Source: an uncultured Paracoccaceae bacterium (lineage in GTDB: Bacteria; Pseudomonadota; Alphaproteobacteria; Rhodobacterales; Rhodobacteraceae). From it: a stretch of DNA of 64,000 nt. The DNA lies in contig CANNFA010000004.1 of the NCBI GenBank assembly GCA_947503765.1, positions 353,433 through 417,432 of the forward strand. The letters run 5' to 3'. Shown here piece after piece: positions 1 to 7,908 of the stretch (the first letter of the stretch is position 1; the number at the start of each line of letters is the position of its first letter). The notes beneath the pieces were generated by a model. It saw only the letters and a list, made by a program, of their open reading frames with translations, was not told the DNA's origin and did no database searches. A program made the position numbers and the translations under genes.

Positions 1-201
1 GGAGGCCGGATCGGTCACGTCGAGCGGAACGGCGCGCGCATCCGTCAACGTGCCGGCGAGATCCGCCAGCCGGTCCTCGCTGCGGGCCGACAGGACAAGG
101 CTTGCTCCCTCGCGGTCCAGCGCCCGCGCCAGCGCGCGGCCCAGCCCCTCGGATGCGCCGACGATCCACCATGTGCGGCCGCAAAACGGATCGTCAGGCA
201 T
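1..201 (-). CDS. short-chain dehydrogenase/reductase (SDR), N-terminal part
   Basis: Only the first 67 codons are present; the gene runs off the left edge of the window. The N-terminus holds the glycine-rich nucleotide-binding motif GASEGLG (residues 15-21), typical of NAD(P)-dependent SDR oxidoreductases with a Rossmann fold. Its ATG overlaps the last 8 bases of the upstream methyltransferase gene, so it is the fourth gene of the leftward lipid operon that starts at 3408. SDR genes are usual members of the RpoE-ChrR-linked cluster. The substrate is unknown; modification of an unusual or oxidised fatty acid is an inference from the neighbours. Confidence 0.85.
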   Translation of the reverse strand, partial: MPDDPFCGRTWWIVGASEGLGRALARALDREGASLVLSARSEDRLADLAGTLTDARAVPLDVTDPAS

Positions 202-1351
202 GGGCCAGCTCCACCTGCACGACATCTGTCTGGCGCACCGCGAAGGCGGCGGCGCAGATCGCGAGGTAGTACCGCCACGAGCGCAGGAACCGTTCGTCGA
301 AGCCGAGGCCGCGGATCCGCCCGGCCTGCTCTTCCAGCCGGTCGAGCCATACAGCGCAGGTGCGTGCGTAATCGCCGCCGAACGAGAACACGTTCTGCAC
401 TGCCAGCCCGGCGCCGCGTGCCTGTTCGGCGATCTTGGCGTTCGACAGCAGCATGCCGCCGGGGAACGTGTAGTGCCGGATGAAATCCGAGGTGCGCCGG
501 TACATGTCGAAATGCCCGTCGGGCACGGTGATCGCCTGCACCACGGCCTTGCCGCCTTCGGACAGGCGGGCGCGGAGCGTGGCGAAATAGGCCGGCCAAT
601 AGGCTTCGCCGACGGCCTCGATCATCTCGATCGACACGATGTGATCGTAGATGCCCGACGACTTGCGGTAATCCTCCAGCCGGATGTCGGCGCGCCCGTC
701 GAGCCGCGCGTCGGCATAAGCCTTTTGCGCCGGCGAGATGGTCAACCCGGTGACATGCCGGCCGTGATCGGCGGCGCGTTCGGCAAAACCGCCCCAGCCG
801 CAGCCGATTTCCAGAATCCGCTCGCCGCCGTCCAGCCGGCCGAGGATGCGGTCGTATTTGCGCACCTGCGCGCGGTCCAGATCGTCATCCTCGCCCGCGA
901 ACAGGGCCGAGGAATAGGTCATCGAGCGATCCAGCCAGAGCTGGTAGAACTCGTTGCCCACGTCGTAATGCGCCTTGATGTTGCGCGCCGCACCCAGCGG
1001 TGAATTGCGGCGCAGCAGCCGGTCGACGACACGGAATTTCAGGCTGCTCCAGAACCCGGCATGGGCGAAGTCCTCGAATTCGCCGAGGTTGCGCAGCGCG
1101 ACCTCGCTGAGCGTCACGATCGACGGGCTGTCCCAGTGGCCTTCGACATAGCCTTCGCCAAAGCCGACATCGCCCCGCGCCGCGGCGGCGGTGATCGCGG
1201 CCCAGTCATTCAGGTGCAGCTCTGCTTCCGGCGCGCCGGCGCCGAAGCGGTGCACCTCGCCTTCGGGGGTGCGCAGGGTCAGGCTGCCATGGCGGATGCG
1301 CTCGCAGCTTTCGAGGAACTGGCGTTTCACGCGGTCGGTGATGAACGGCAT
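194..1351 (-). CDS. cyclopropane-fatty-acyl-phospholipid synthase family methyltransferase
   Basis: This 385-residue protein fits the Cfa/MMAS family in length. The SAM-binding motif EIGCGWGGFAE lies near residue 180, and the family phrase KAHYDVGNEFYQLWLDRSMTYS lies ahead of it near residues 125-146. Such enzymes transfer a methyl or methylene group from SAM to the double bond of a phospholipid acyl chain at the inner membrane. The gene abuts the DUF1365 gene and overlaps the SDR gene, so it is co-transcribed. In Rhodobacter sphaeroides the equivalent RpoE-controlled operon includes a Cfa-like enzyme, and genes of that operon have been linked to singlet-oxygen signalling. The exact product (cyclopropane, methylated or furan fatty acid) cannot be told from sequence. 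Confidence 0.9.
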   Translation of the reverse strand: MPFITDRVKRQFLESCERIRHGSLTLRTPEGEVHRFGAGAPEAELHLNDWAAITAAAARGDVGFGEGYVEGHWDSPSIVTLSEVALRNLGEFEDFAHAGFWSSLKFRVVDRLLRRNSPLGAARNIKAHYDVGNEFYQLWLDRSMTYSSALFAGEDDDLDRAQVRKYDRILGRLDGGERILEIGCGWGGFAERAADHGRHVTGLTISPAQKAYADARLDGRADIRLEDYRKSSGIYDHIVSIEMIEAVGEAYWPAYFATLRARLSEGGKAVVQAITVPDGHFDMYRRTSDFIRHYTFPGGMLLSNAKIAEQARGAGLAVQNVFSFGGDYARTCAVWLDRLEEQAGRIRGLGFDERFLRSWRYYLAICAAAFAVRQTDVVQVELAHA

Positions 1352-2122
1352 TCAGGTGACTTCCTTTGCGGGCGGCTTCGGTCTTGAACGATAGACCGCA
1401 CCTTTCGATTTCAACACCAGAGCCTGCCAGTAGATCAACAGCAACCCGCGCAGCGCCCCCAGCGGGCGGCGCAGGGCGGACCACAGGATGGCGCCGTTGG
1501 TCAGCGGGCGGCGGTCGCCCTGAAGCGTGGCGACCACGCCTTCGGCGCCGTTGCGGTAATGGATGCGGATCGCGATGCGGCCGGGCGCGATGCGGAAATG
1601 AAAGGCGTATTCGCCGGCCACGTCCTGGAACGGCGACACGTGCAGGCATTTGCGGGCGGTCAGGCAATCGCCGGGGGTGATCGGCGCGAAATCCGGCAGA
1701 TGCACGATGTAGCTGTGCCTGTCGCCGAACGGGGTGCTGACCTCGGCGATGACCGCATGCAGATCCGCGCCCTCCATCGCCAGCCAGAAACTGACCGGGT
1801 TGAACACACGGCCCAGAATGCCGGGCTGCGTCAGCAGCAGCAATTGGCGCCCTGCGGTGATCGGCCAGCCGTGATCGGCGAACACCTCTCGCGCCCAGGC
1901 CGCCCCCTGTCCCTGGCCGACCGGCCCGCCATGGTCGCGGTCGCGCACCGAGGCAAGGTTGATCCCGTTGCGGGAGAACAGGGCCGGGCCATGCTGTGTT
2001 TCGGGGTCGATCAGCACGTAATCCACGCTGTAGCGGAACGTGTTCGCAATGCTGCCGCGCCGCGCATGGGCGGTGCTGGCCGCAACCAGTTCGGGTGCCT
2101 TGCGATGCTGCGATCCGGTCAT
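1352..2122 (-). CDS. DUF1365 family protein of the RpoE-ChrR lipid operon
   Basis: The 256-residue protein begins MTGSQHRKAPEL and has the DUF1365 hallmarks: an N-terminal FRYSVDYVLID segment, a central GRVFNPVSFWLA segment and a C-terminal HVSPFQDVAGEYAFHF segment. The start was set at 2122 because this ATG overlaps the TGA of the upstream flavoprotein gene (ATGA), although the frame stays open much further upstream. DUF1365 proteins are nearly always found beside a COG2907 flavoprotein and a Cfa-like methyltransferase. Their biochemical role is not known; participation in fatty-acid modification is inferred from this constant neighbourhood. Confidence 0.9.
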   Translation of the reverse strand: MTGSQHRKAPELVAASTAHARRGSIANTFRYSVDYVLIDPETQHGPALFSRNGINLASVRDRDHGGPVGQGQGAAWAREVFADHGWPITAGRQLLLLTQPGILGRVFNPVSFWLAMEGADLHAVIAEVSTPFGDRHSYIVHLPDFAPITPGDCLTARKCLHVSPFQDVAGEYAFHFRIAPGRIAIRIHYRNGAEGVVATLQGDRRPLTNGAILWSALRRPLGALRGLLLIYWQALVLKSKGAVYRSRPKPPAKEVT

Positions 2123-3408
2123 GCCGGCACCCGGTCCATCGCCCGTGCGATGCGGACGGCGCTGGCGAACCCGTCCTCGTGGAACCCGTGCCGCGTATAG
2201 GCCCCCGCGAACCAGGTATTGGCGGTCCCCTGTAGCGCGGATAGCTGTTTCTGCGCGGCGATGGCCGCCTCGTCGAAGACCGGATGGCGGAAGGTCGTGC
2301 TGTCGTAGATCAGGTGATCGGGGATGTCCCGCGCGGGGTTCAGCGAGATGAACAGCGGGTCGGTTTCGGGGATGTTCTGCAACCGGTTCATCCAGTAGGT
2401 CACGCCGATCGCGGGCTGCTCGGTGCCGGTTTCGGCCCGGTACACCCAGCTTGACCAGGCCGCGCGGCGGCGCGGCATCTGCCGCACGTCGCGGTGCAGC
2501 ACCATCTCGTTGTCCTGGAACCGAAGCGCGGAAAGCGCGCGGGTTTCGGCCGCGCCTGGCCGGGCCAGCAGGCGCAGGGCCATGTCGGCATGGCACGCGA
2601 AGATGACATGATCGAAGTGCTCCGATCCGGCATCGGTGCGGATGGTGCATCCCGCACCGTCGCGTTCGACCGCGCGCACCGGGGTTGCGGTGCGGATCGC
2701 CGCGCCGCGCGATTTCAGGTGGCGTTCAAGCCGGCGCACGTACTCGATGCTTCCGCCGTCCACCGTCCACCATTGGTGGTGCCGCGATGCGCTGAGCAGG
2801 GCGTGGTTGCGAAAGAACTGAAGCAGAGTGCGTGCGGGAAAATCGCGGATCGTCTCGGGCGGGGTCGACCAGATCGCCCCGCAAAGCGGCGTCAGGTAAT
2901 AGCGGGCGAACCAGTCGCCCAGGCGCATCCGGTCCATCAGCTCGCCGATGGTGCCGCCATGGGAGTCTGCATCCGCCTCTGCCCCCGCATTGAACCGCAG
3001 GATGTCGCGCACCATGCGCAGGAAACCGGGACGCACCGCGTTGCGCCGCTGCGCCAGCAGGTTGCCCAGCCCGCGCAGCGCGTATTCGATACGCCCGTCA
3101 TCTATGGTGGCGCCAAAGCTCATGTCGCTCTTGGTCACCGGCACGTCCAGATCGTGGAACATCCGCGTCAGGTGCGGATAGGTGGCGTAGTTGAACACGA
3201 TGAACCCGGTATCGACCGGCTGATCGCCGCGCAGTCCGGCCAGCACCGTGCGGGCGTGGCCGCCAAGGCGCGGCTCTGCCTCGAACAGGGTGACGGGGCG
3301 GCCTGGTGCCAGAAGGTAGGCCGCGGCCAGGCCGGATATGCCGCCGCCGATGATGGCTATGCGGCCCGAAGATTGGCCCTGGAACGGGTATGGGGTGTCG
3401 AGTGACAT
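2119..3408 (-). CDS. FAD-dependent amine-oxidase-like oxidoreductase (COG2907 type)
   Basis: The 429-residue protein carries an N-terminal dinucleotide-binding motif IIGGGISGLAAAYLLA (residues 19-34) followed by LFEAEPRLGGHART, the typical FAD fold of the amine oxidase/phytoene desaturase group. COG2907 members sit with DUF1365 and Cfa-like genes and are thought to oxidise a lipid. It is the first gene of a leftward operon (this gene, DUF1365, Cfa-like, SDR) with overlapping or abutting ends. A candidate ECF promoter, TGATCC-N18-TAGTCA, lies at 3433-3462 on the minus strand, about 25 bases before the ATG, implying control by the divergently encoded RpoE. Confidence 0.9.
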   Translation of the reverse strand: MSLDTPYPFQGQSSGRIAIIGGGISGLAAAYLLAPGRPVTLFEAEPRLGGHARTVLAGLRGDQPVDTGFIVFNYATYPHLTRMFHDLDVPVTKSDMSFGATIDDGRIEYALRGLGNLLAQRRNAVRPGFLRMVRDILRFNAGAEADADSHGGTIGELMDRMRLGDWFARYYLTPLCGAIWSTPPETIRDFPARTLLQFFRNHALLSASRHHQWWTVDGGSIEYVRRLERHLKSRGAAIRTATPVRAVERDGAGCTIRTDAGSEHFDHVIFACHADMALRLLARPGAAETRALSALRFQDNEMVLHRDVRQMPRRRAAWSSWVYRAETGTEQPAIGVTYWMNRLQNIPETDPLFISLNPARDIPDHLIYDSTTFRHPVFDEAAIAAQKQLSALQGTANTWFAGAYTRHGFHEDGFASAVRIARAMDRVPA

Positions 3409-3432
3409 CGATTTCCTATCTTTTCTTGCCCC

Positions 3433-3462
3433 TGACTACGCAAGTTGAATGCGGGTGGATCA
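3433..3462 (-). promoter_or_regulatory. candidate RpoE (ECF) promoter for the lipid operon
   Basis: Read on the minus strand, TGATCC (3462-3457) is followed after exactly 18 bases by TAGTCA (3438-3433). TGATCC matches the -35 element described for Rhodobacter sphaeroides RpoE promoters. The -10 lies about 25 bases ahead of the flavoprotein ATG. Its mirror promoter for rpoE starts only 5 bases away. Confidence 0.65.
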
Positions 3463-3467
3463 TTTAT

Positions 3468-3497
3468 TGATCCGCGATTGGATCCGCCCCGTAACCG
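3468..3497 (+). promoter_or_regulatory. candidate autoregulated RpoE promoter of rpoE-chrR
   Basis: TGATCC (3468-3473), an 18-base spacer and TAACCG (3492-3497) repeat the architecture of the minus-strand promoter. A transcript from here would begin near 3503, which rules out the ATG codons at 3445 and 3502 as practical rpoE starts and supports the GTG at 3604. Autoregulation is the normal arrangement for ECF sigma factors of this group. Confidence 0.6.
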
Positions 3498-3603
3498 CAA
3501 TATGTTCATCGACAGGATCAGTATCGCGCCATCGAAGGCGGCTCTGCCCGGCGGTTTCGCCGGCATCGCCGGCGTCCGGGCGCATCGAGGGAAGTCGCGG
3601 AGC

Positions 3604-4158
3604 GTGTCGCCGGATATTTCGGAACAGACGGTGTGGATGCTGGCCGTGCGCGACCGGCGCGACCGCGCGGCATTCGGGCGCCTGTTCGATCATTTCGCGC
3701 CGCGCCTGAAAGCTGTGATCATGCGCTCGGGCACATCCTCTGGGCAGGCCGAGGAAATCGTGCAGGACGTCATGCTGACGATCTGGCGCAAGGCGGCGCA
3801 ATTCGACCCCGAACGTGCGCAGGTCTCGGCCTGGGTCTACCAGATCGCGCGGAACCGGCAAATCGACGTTCTGCGCAAGGAAAACCGCCCCGTTCCCGAG
3901 GAACTGGGATACGAGCCCGAAGGCGAGCCGGACGCCGCCCGTGTCCTGTCGGTCGAGCAGGAGGCGGGGCATCTGCGGCAGGCGCTGTCCGCGCTAACGC
4001 CGGAGCAGCGGCAGGTCATTGAACAGGTCTATTTCGGCGAGATGACCCATCAGGACATTGGGCAGATCACGGGCCTGCCGCTTGGAACGATCAAATCACG
4101 GATTCGGCTGGGCCTTGAGCGCCTGCGTCACGAGTTGAAGGGTCTGCGAGAGGAATGA
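3604..4158 (+). CDS. rpoE: ECF sigma factor RpoE (ChrR-controlled, ECF11-like)
   Basis: The 184-residue form starting at GTG 3604 has a GAGGGA ribosome site about 11 bases upstream and fits the size of ECF sigma factors; the frame is open upstream to 3445 but that part precedes or coincides with the likely transcript start. Region 2 (AFGRLFDHFAPRL through QDVMLTIWRKA and QIARNRQIDVLRK) and region 4 (LTPEQRQVIEQVYFGEMTHQ with LPLGTIKSRIRLGLERL) are clear. It directs RNA polymerase to singlet-oxygen and photo-oxidative stress genes when released from ChrR. Its TGA overlaps the chrR ATG. The identification rests on the chrR partner and the divergent lipid operon. Confidence 0.93.
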   Translation: MSPDISEQTVWMLAVRDRRDRAAFGRLFDHFAPRLKAVIMRSGTSSGQAEEIVQDVMLTIWRKAAQFDPERAQVSAWVYQIARNRQIDVLRKENRPVPEELGYEPEGEPDAARVLSVEQEAGHLRQALSALTPEQRQVIEQVYFGEMTHQDIGQITGLPLGTIKSRIRLGLERLRHELKGLREE

Positions 4159-4793
4159 CGAAACACATCGAACATCATGTCTCGGACGCGCTGCTGATGG
4201 CCTATGCCGCCGGCAGCCTGCCGCAGGGATTCTCGCTGGTCGTTGCGGCGCATGTGTCATTGTGCCCGGCGTGCCGTGCCGCGCTCGAGGCGCATTGCGC
4301 GGTCGGCGGGTCGCTGCTGGAACAGGAATCGGCGGCCGCGCTGTCGGACGGGCTGAAGGCGGAGCTTCTCGCGCGGCTCGACGAACCGGCGCAGGAGCCG
4401 CCGGTCTATCGGCGCGAGGGCGTGTATCCCGGCCCTGTGATGGCCGCGCTCAAGGGGCGCCCGCCGCGCTGGCGCCGGGTCGGCGGCGGCGTGAAGCAGA
4501 GCATCCTGTCGGCGGACGAGACCGGCAGCGTGCGCCTGCTGTCCATCCCCGGCGGGCAGAAGGTGCCCGATCACGGCCATGGCGGGCTGGAGCTGACGCT
4601 GGTGCTGCAAGGCGCGTTCGCCGACGAGACCGGCCGGTTCGGCGCGGGCGATCTGGAGATTGCTGACGACACGCTGGAACATGTGCCCGTCGCCGAACTC
4701 GGAGAGACCTGCATCTGCCTTGCCGCAACCGATGCGCCGCTGCAGTTCAAGGGGTTGGTGCCGCGCGTGATGCAGCCGTTTTTCGGGATCTGA
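4155..4793 (+). CDS. chrR: anti-sigma factor ChrR (zinc-binding, cupin C-terminal domain)
   Basis: This 212-residue protein has the ZAS anti-sigma motif HVSLCPACRAAL near residues 32-43 (H-x3-C-x2-C) and an earlier His at the N-terminus, the ligands expected for the zinc that shapes the sigma-binding domain. The C-terminal half, with KVPDHGHGGLELTLVLQGAF and later DDTLEHVP, is a cupin domain that in ChrR is needed for the singlet-oxygen response. It keeps RpoE inactive in the cytoplasm. The 4-base overlap with rpoE implies translational coupling, which keeps the two proteins near equal amounts. Confidence 0.95.
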   Translation: MTKHIEHHVSDALLMAYAAGSLPQGFSLVVAAHVSLCPACRAALEAHCAVGGSLLEQESAAALSDGLKAELLARLDEPAQEPPVYRREGVYPGPVMAALKGRPPRWRRVGGGVKQSILSADETGSVRLLSIPGGQKVPDHGHGGLELTLVLQGAFADETGRFGAGDLEIADDTLEHVPVAELGETCICLAATDAPLQFKGLVPRVMQPFFGI

Positions 4794-4963
4794 TGCGCGC
4801 GCCGCCGCGCCGACCGGGCTATATGGGCAGGCCAAGCCTCTGGAAAAGTTGAAATACAGCTATCTGGCGGGGCGCTTGGCCAAGGCCGATTTGCAACACC
4901 GGGCCGCACCGCCCCGCCGCGCGATCGCCGCAATTTCCGGCTAAGCCGGTCGGCGGAGGTGCC

Positions 4964-5095
4964 GTGCCCATGCTGTTGTCCTTGCCGGAAATATCCCTTG
5001 TCGACCTTCTGATTGCGACCTGTGTCGCGGCCTGCCTCTGGCTGGTCTGGCCCCGCGAAGCGCGCGGCGGAAGCGGCGATGACGCGCAGGATTGA
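4964..5095 (+). CDS. small single-pass membrane protein (hypothetical)
   Basis: A short frame of 41 residues (ATG 4970) or 43 residues (GTG 4964) follows a good ribosome site, CGGAGG at 4954-4959. It contains one hydrophobic helix (about VDLLIATCVAACLWLVW) followed by a charged, arginine-rich tail. The GTG gives the better spacing. It is not a family I recognise. It lies between chrR and another small membrane protein, all on the plus strand. The call rests on the ribosome site and the helix only. Confidence 0.4.
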   Translation: MPMLLSLPEISLVDLLIATCVAACLWLVWPREARGGSGDDAQD

Positions 5096-5171
5096 CCCCA
5101 GGCCGCGCCGCAGCCGCGCGATCGCCGTATCGGCGCGGTAGCCAAGCAATTCACCCCAAGCGGAGCCGTGT

Positions 5172-5471
5172 ATGTTCGCCGCCGCCGATCCCTGCCACGA
5201 TACCGTCAGCGTCCTTCACGCGCTGATCTTCGGCGCGGACGGGGCCTGCGTGGCCTTGTCCGCCTGGTCGGCCCTGCTGCTTCTCTTGCCGTTTGCCGTG
5301 GCGGTCATGCTGTTGCAGAAATTGGCAAATCTCTTGTTCTTCGGCCGGCAGGGCAAGGCGGAACACCCGCGCCTGCGCGGCGAGATCCGGCCGCGTGCCG
5401 GCCAGCGCGTGGCCCAGCATCTGCGCGATGAGGCCAAGGCGCCCGCGCCGCCGGACACGACCGGTCATTGA
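5172..5471 (+). CDS. small membrane protein (hypothetical)
   Basis: The 99-residue product has a central hydrophobic stretch (about ALSAWSALLLLLPFAVAVML) that should span the membrane once, followed by a basic cytoplasmic-looking tail rich in Arg, Lys and Pro. No family is recognised. It sits 79 bases ahead of the dctP gene on the same strand and might share its transcript, though no functional link is visible. Start at ATG 5172; no strong ribosome site is seen. Confidence 0.5.
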   Translation: MFAAADPCHDTVSVLHALIFGADGACVALSAWSALLLLLPFAVAVMLLQKLANLLFFGRQGKAEHPRLRGEIRPRAGQRVAQHLRDEAKAPAPPDTTGH

Positions 5472-5549
5472 CCTTCGGACCCTTTCTCCGGCACGGTTCA
5501 CACAGTCGGCCGCTCAAGACGGCTTCAATGTCCAGCAAGGGGATATCCG

Positions 5550-6524
5550 ATGAAAAAACTCAGCGCATTTCTGTCCGCCACGGCGCTTACCGCCGTTGCC
5601 GGCACCGCCGCCCAGGCCGAAACCTGGGACATGCCGATGGCCTATGCCGCTTCCAATTTCCATTCCGAGATCGGCGCGCAATTCGCCGCCTGCGTCACCG
5701 ATGCGACCGGCGGCGACCTTGAGATCGTCACCCATCCGTCCGGCTCGCTTTATGGCGGGGCCGAGATCAAGCGCGCCGTGCAGACCGGCCAGGTCAATAT
5801 CGGCGAGCGCCTGCTGTCGGCGCACCAGAACGAGAATCCGCTGTATGGCGTCGATTCGATTCCGTTCCTGGTGTCCTCCTTCGACGAGCACGAAAAGCTG
5901 TGGGACATCGCCGAACCCTACGTTTCGGACGCGCTGGCCGAAGACAGCCTGCACTACCTTTATTCCGTGCCGTGGCCGCCGCAGGGTCTGTATTCCGACC
6001 GCCCGATCGAGTCGGTGGAAGAGCTGGAGGGGATCAAGTTCCGGTCCTATTCCACAGCCACCGCGCGGATGGCAGAACTGACCGGGATGCTGCCGGTGCA
6101 GGTCGAGGCGGCGGAACTGAGCCAGGCACTGGCGACCGGCGTGGCGGAGGCGTTCATCTCGTCCGGGGCGACCGGCTATGACCGCAAGGTCTGGGAACAG
6201 CTCAGCCATTTCTACCCGGTGGATGCCTGGCTGCCCCGCAACGCGGTGTTCGTGAACGCGGATGCCTGGGCCGATCTGCCCGACGGCACCAGGACCGCGC
6301 TGAACGATTGCGCCGACAAGGCGGCCGAGGACGGGCTGGCCGCGTCCAAGGAATACACCGAGTTCACGCTGAACGGGCTGAAAGAAGGCGGCATGACGGT
6401 CGAGCCGGCATCCGACGCGCTGATGAACGGCCTGAAGGAAATCGGCGAGACGATGACCGCCGAATGGCTGGAGACGGCGGGCGAGGACGGCAAGGCGATC
6501 GTCGAGGAATACCGGGCGCAGTGA
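5550..6524 (+). CDS. TRAP transporter substrate-binding protein, DctP family
   Basis: The 324-residue protein starts with a signal peptide (about 22 residues, ending near AAQAE) and continues with the DctP fold: GGDLEIVTHPSGSLYGGAEIKRAVQTGQVNIGE and, later, GIKFRSYS with the conserved Arg that usually binds a carboxylate. It captures a solute in the periplasm and delivers it to the DctQM permease encoded at 7383-9222. The solute cannot be named; TRAP systems mostly carry organic acids. One methyltransferase gene separates it from the membrane subunits. Confidence 0.9.
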   Translation: MKKLSAFLSATALTAVAGTAAQAETWDMPMAYAASNFHSEIGAQFAACVTDATGGDLEIVTHPSGSLYGGAEIKRAVQTGQVNIGERLLSAHQNENPLYGVDSIPFLVSSFDEHEKLWDIAEPYVSDALAEDSLHYLYSVPWPPQGLYSDRPIESVEELEGIKFRSYSTATARMAELTGMLPVQVEAAELSQALATGVAEAFISSGATGYDRKVWEQLSHFYPVDAWLPRNAVFVNADAWADLPDGTRTALNDCADKAAEDGLAASKEYTEFTLNGLKEGGMTVEPASDALMNGLKEIGETMTAEWLETAGEDGKAIVEEYRAQ

Positions 6525-6576
6525 GCATGGCGGACGGGTCTGGATGTAGGGGCCCGTCCCCCTCCGGGGTAAAGAC

Positions 6577-7383
6577 ATGAGCCACGAGGCTTTCCGCGAA
6601 AGCGAGCGCGCGGGCTGGAACGCGCGCGCCAGCATCTACGACCTGACGACGGCCGTTGCGACCGTGCAATGCATCCCCGCCATGCTCGATCTCGTGCGCC
6701 CCCGACCGGGACTGCGGCTTCTTGATCTGGGCTGCGGCACGGGTTGTCTGGCCGGGGCCGCCGATGCGCTGGGGAGCGACGTGATCGGTGTCGATTTCGC
6801 AGGAAACATGGTTGCACAGGCGCGGACGCGATTTCCCGGCATCGACTTTCAAGAGGGAGACATCTTGTCACTGCCTTTCGATAGAGAAAGCTTCAACGCG
6901 GTTCTTGCCAATATTGTGCTGTTCCATGTCACCGACCCGGACAAGGCCATTGCCGAAGCGTTCCGCGTACTGCGTCCCGGCGGCCGGTTCGTCTTTAGCC
7001 ACTGGTGCGCGCCTGACCGGTCGCCGCTTTATTCGGCGATTTTTCAGACACTCGCGGCCCACGCTGATTTCAGCCTTGCCGAGCCCGCGCCTGATGCCTT
7101 TGCCTTGTCCGATCCAGCCGTCGCCGCCGCGGCGCTCGAAGCTGCGGGATTCGGGGGCATTAAATGCAGCCGCATCGACAACCTGCTGGAAATTCGGGGT
7201 CGCGACTTTTTCGACTTCTTCATGGAGTTCGGCGTGCGCGTGCCCCTGATCGTGGCCAGTCAGACGCCCCCGATCCGCCAAACTTTGCGCACCGCGCTCG
7301 ACGCCCGCATGATCGAATTCGCCGTGCCGGGCGGTTATGACATTCCCATGCCCAGCCTTGTCCTCTCGGGAGACCGCCCGTGA
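6577..7383 (+). CDS. class I SAM-dependent methyltransferase
   Basis: The 268-residue protein has a textbook motif I LDLGCGTG near residues 49-56, motif II acidic residue in VIGVDFAGNM and a motif IV/post-I segment FNAVLANIVLFHVTDPDKA, as in the UbiE/COQ5-like group. It would methylate a small molecule in the cytoplasm. The gene lies between dctP and dctQ, and its stop codon overlaps the dctQ start (TGATG), so it is transcribed with the transporter. This position suggests that it acts on the imported solute or its product, but no substrate can be named. Confidence 0.85.
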   Translation: MSHEAFRESERAGWNARASIYDLTTAVATVQCIPAMLDLVRPRPGLRLLDLGCGTGCLAGAADALGSDVIGVDFAGNMVAQARTRFPGIDFQEGDILSLPFDRESFNAVLANIVLFHVTDPDKAIAEAFRVLRPGGRFVFSHWCAPDRSPLYSAIFQTLAAHADFSLAEPAPDAFALSDPAVAAAALEAAGFGGIKCSRIDNLLEIRGRDFFDFFMEFGVRVPLIVASQTPPIRQTLRTALDARMIEFAVPGGYDIPMPSLVLSGDRP

Positions 7384-7904
7384 TGCGCATCCTGCGCAAG
7401 ACACTCGATTCGATTTACCTGGCCGGTGGTATCATCGCGGCCTGTTTCATGGTCGGGATCCTGGTTCTGATCGTGCTGCAGATGCTGGCGCGCTGGACCG
7501 GGCAGGTCTTTCCGGGCGCGACCGACTATGCCGGCTACTGCATGGCCGGCGCGTCGTTCTTCGCCTTCGCCTATGCGCTGAATCGCGGCGCGCATGTGCG
7601 GGTGTCGCTGCTTCTGGTGGCGCTGGGCCGGTATCGCTGGTGGGCGGAGCTCTGGTGCTTTGGCATCGGCGCGGTGATTTCCACCTGGGTCGCATGGTAC
7701 GCGGTGCGCGGCACCTACTGGTCGTGGAAGCTCAAGGAAATCAGCCAGGGCCTCGATGCCACGCCGATCTGGATCCCGCAATTGTCGATGGCGGCGGGCA
7801 CGATCCTGCTGGCGCTGGCGTTCTGGGATCACCTGTTGCGGCTGATCGTGACGGGCGATCACGGGATCCGCGCCGACCTCGTCGACCAGAGCCACGCGGA
7901 GTAG
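7383..7904 (+). CDS. TRAP transporter small permease subunit, DctQ type
   Basis: The 173-residue protein has four predicted membrane helices, the expected layout for DctQ: an N-terminal helix (about GGIIAACFMVGILVLIVLQM), a second near residues 50-70, a third around WAELWCFGIGAVISTWVAW and a last near LSMAAGTILLALAFW. ATG 7383 overlaps the methyltransferase stop; a GTG three bases upstream is the alternative. It pairs with DctM to form the membrane part of the Na+-driven importer. Confidence 0.88.
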   Translation: MRILRKTLDSIYLAGGIIAACFMVGILVLIVLQMLARWTGQVFPGATDYAGYCMAGASFFAFAYALNRGAHVRVSLLLVALGRYRWWAELWCFGIGAVISTWVAWYAVRGTYWSWKLKEISQGLDATPIWIPQLSMAAGTILLALAFWDHLLRLIVTGDHGIRADLVDQSHAE

Positions 7905-7908
7905 GCCC

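Noticed and set aside
4836..4945. Short frame after chrR ending at TAA 4943
   Set aside because: It has no ATG or GTG start with a ribosome site and no known motif.
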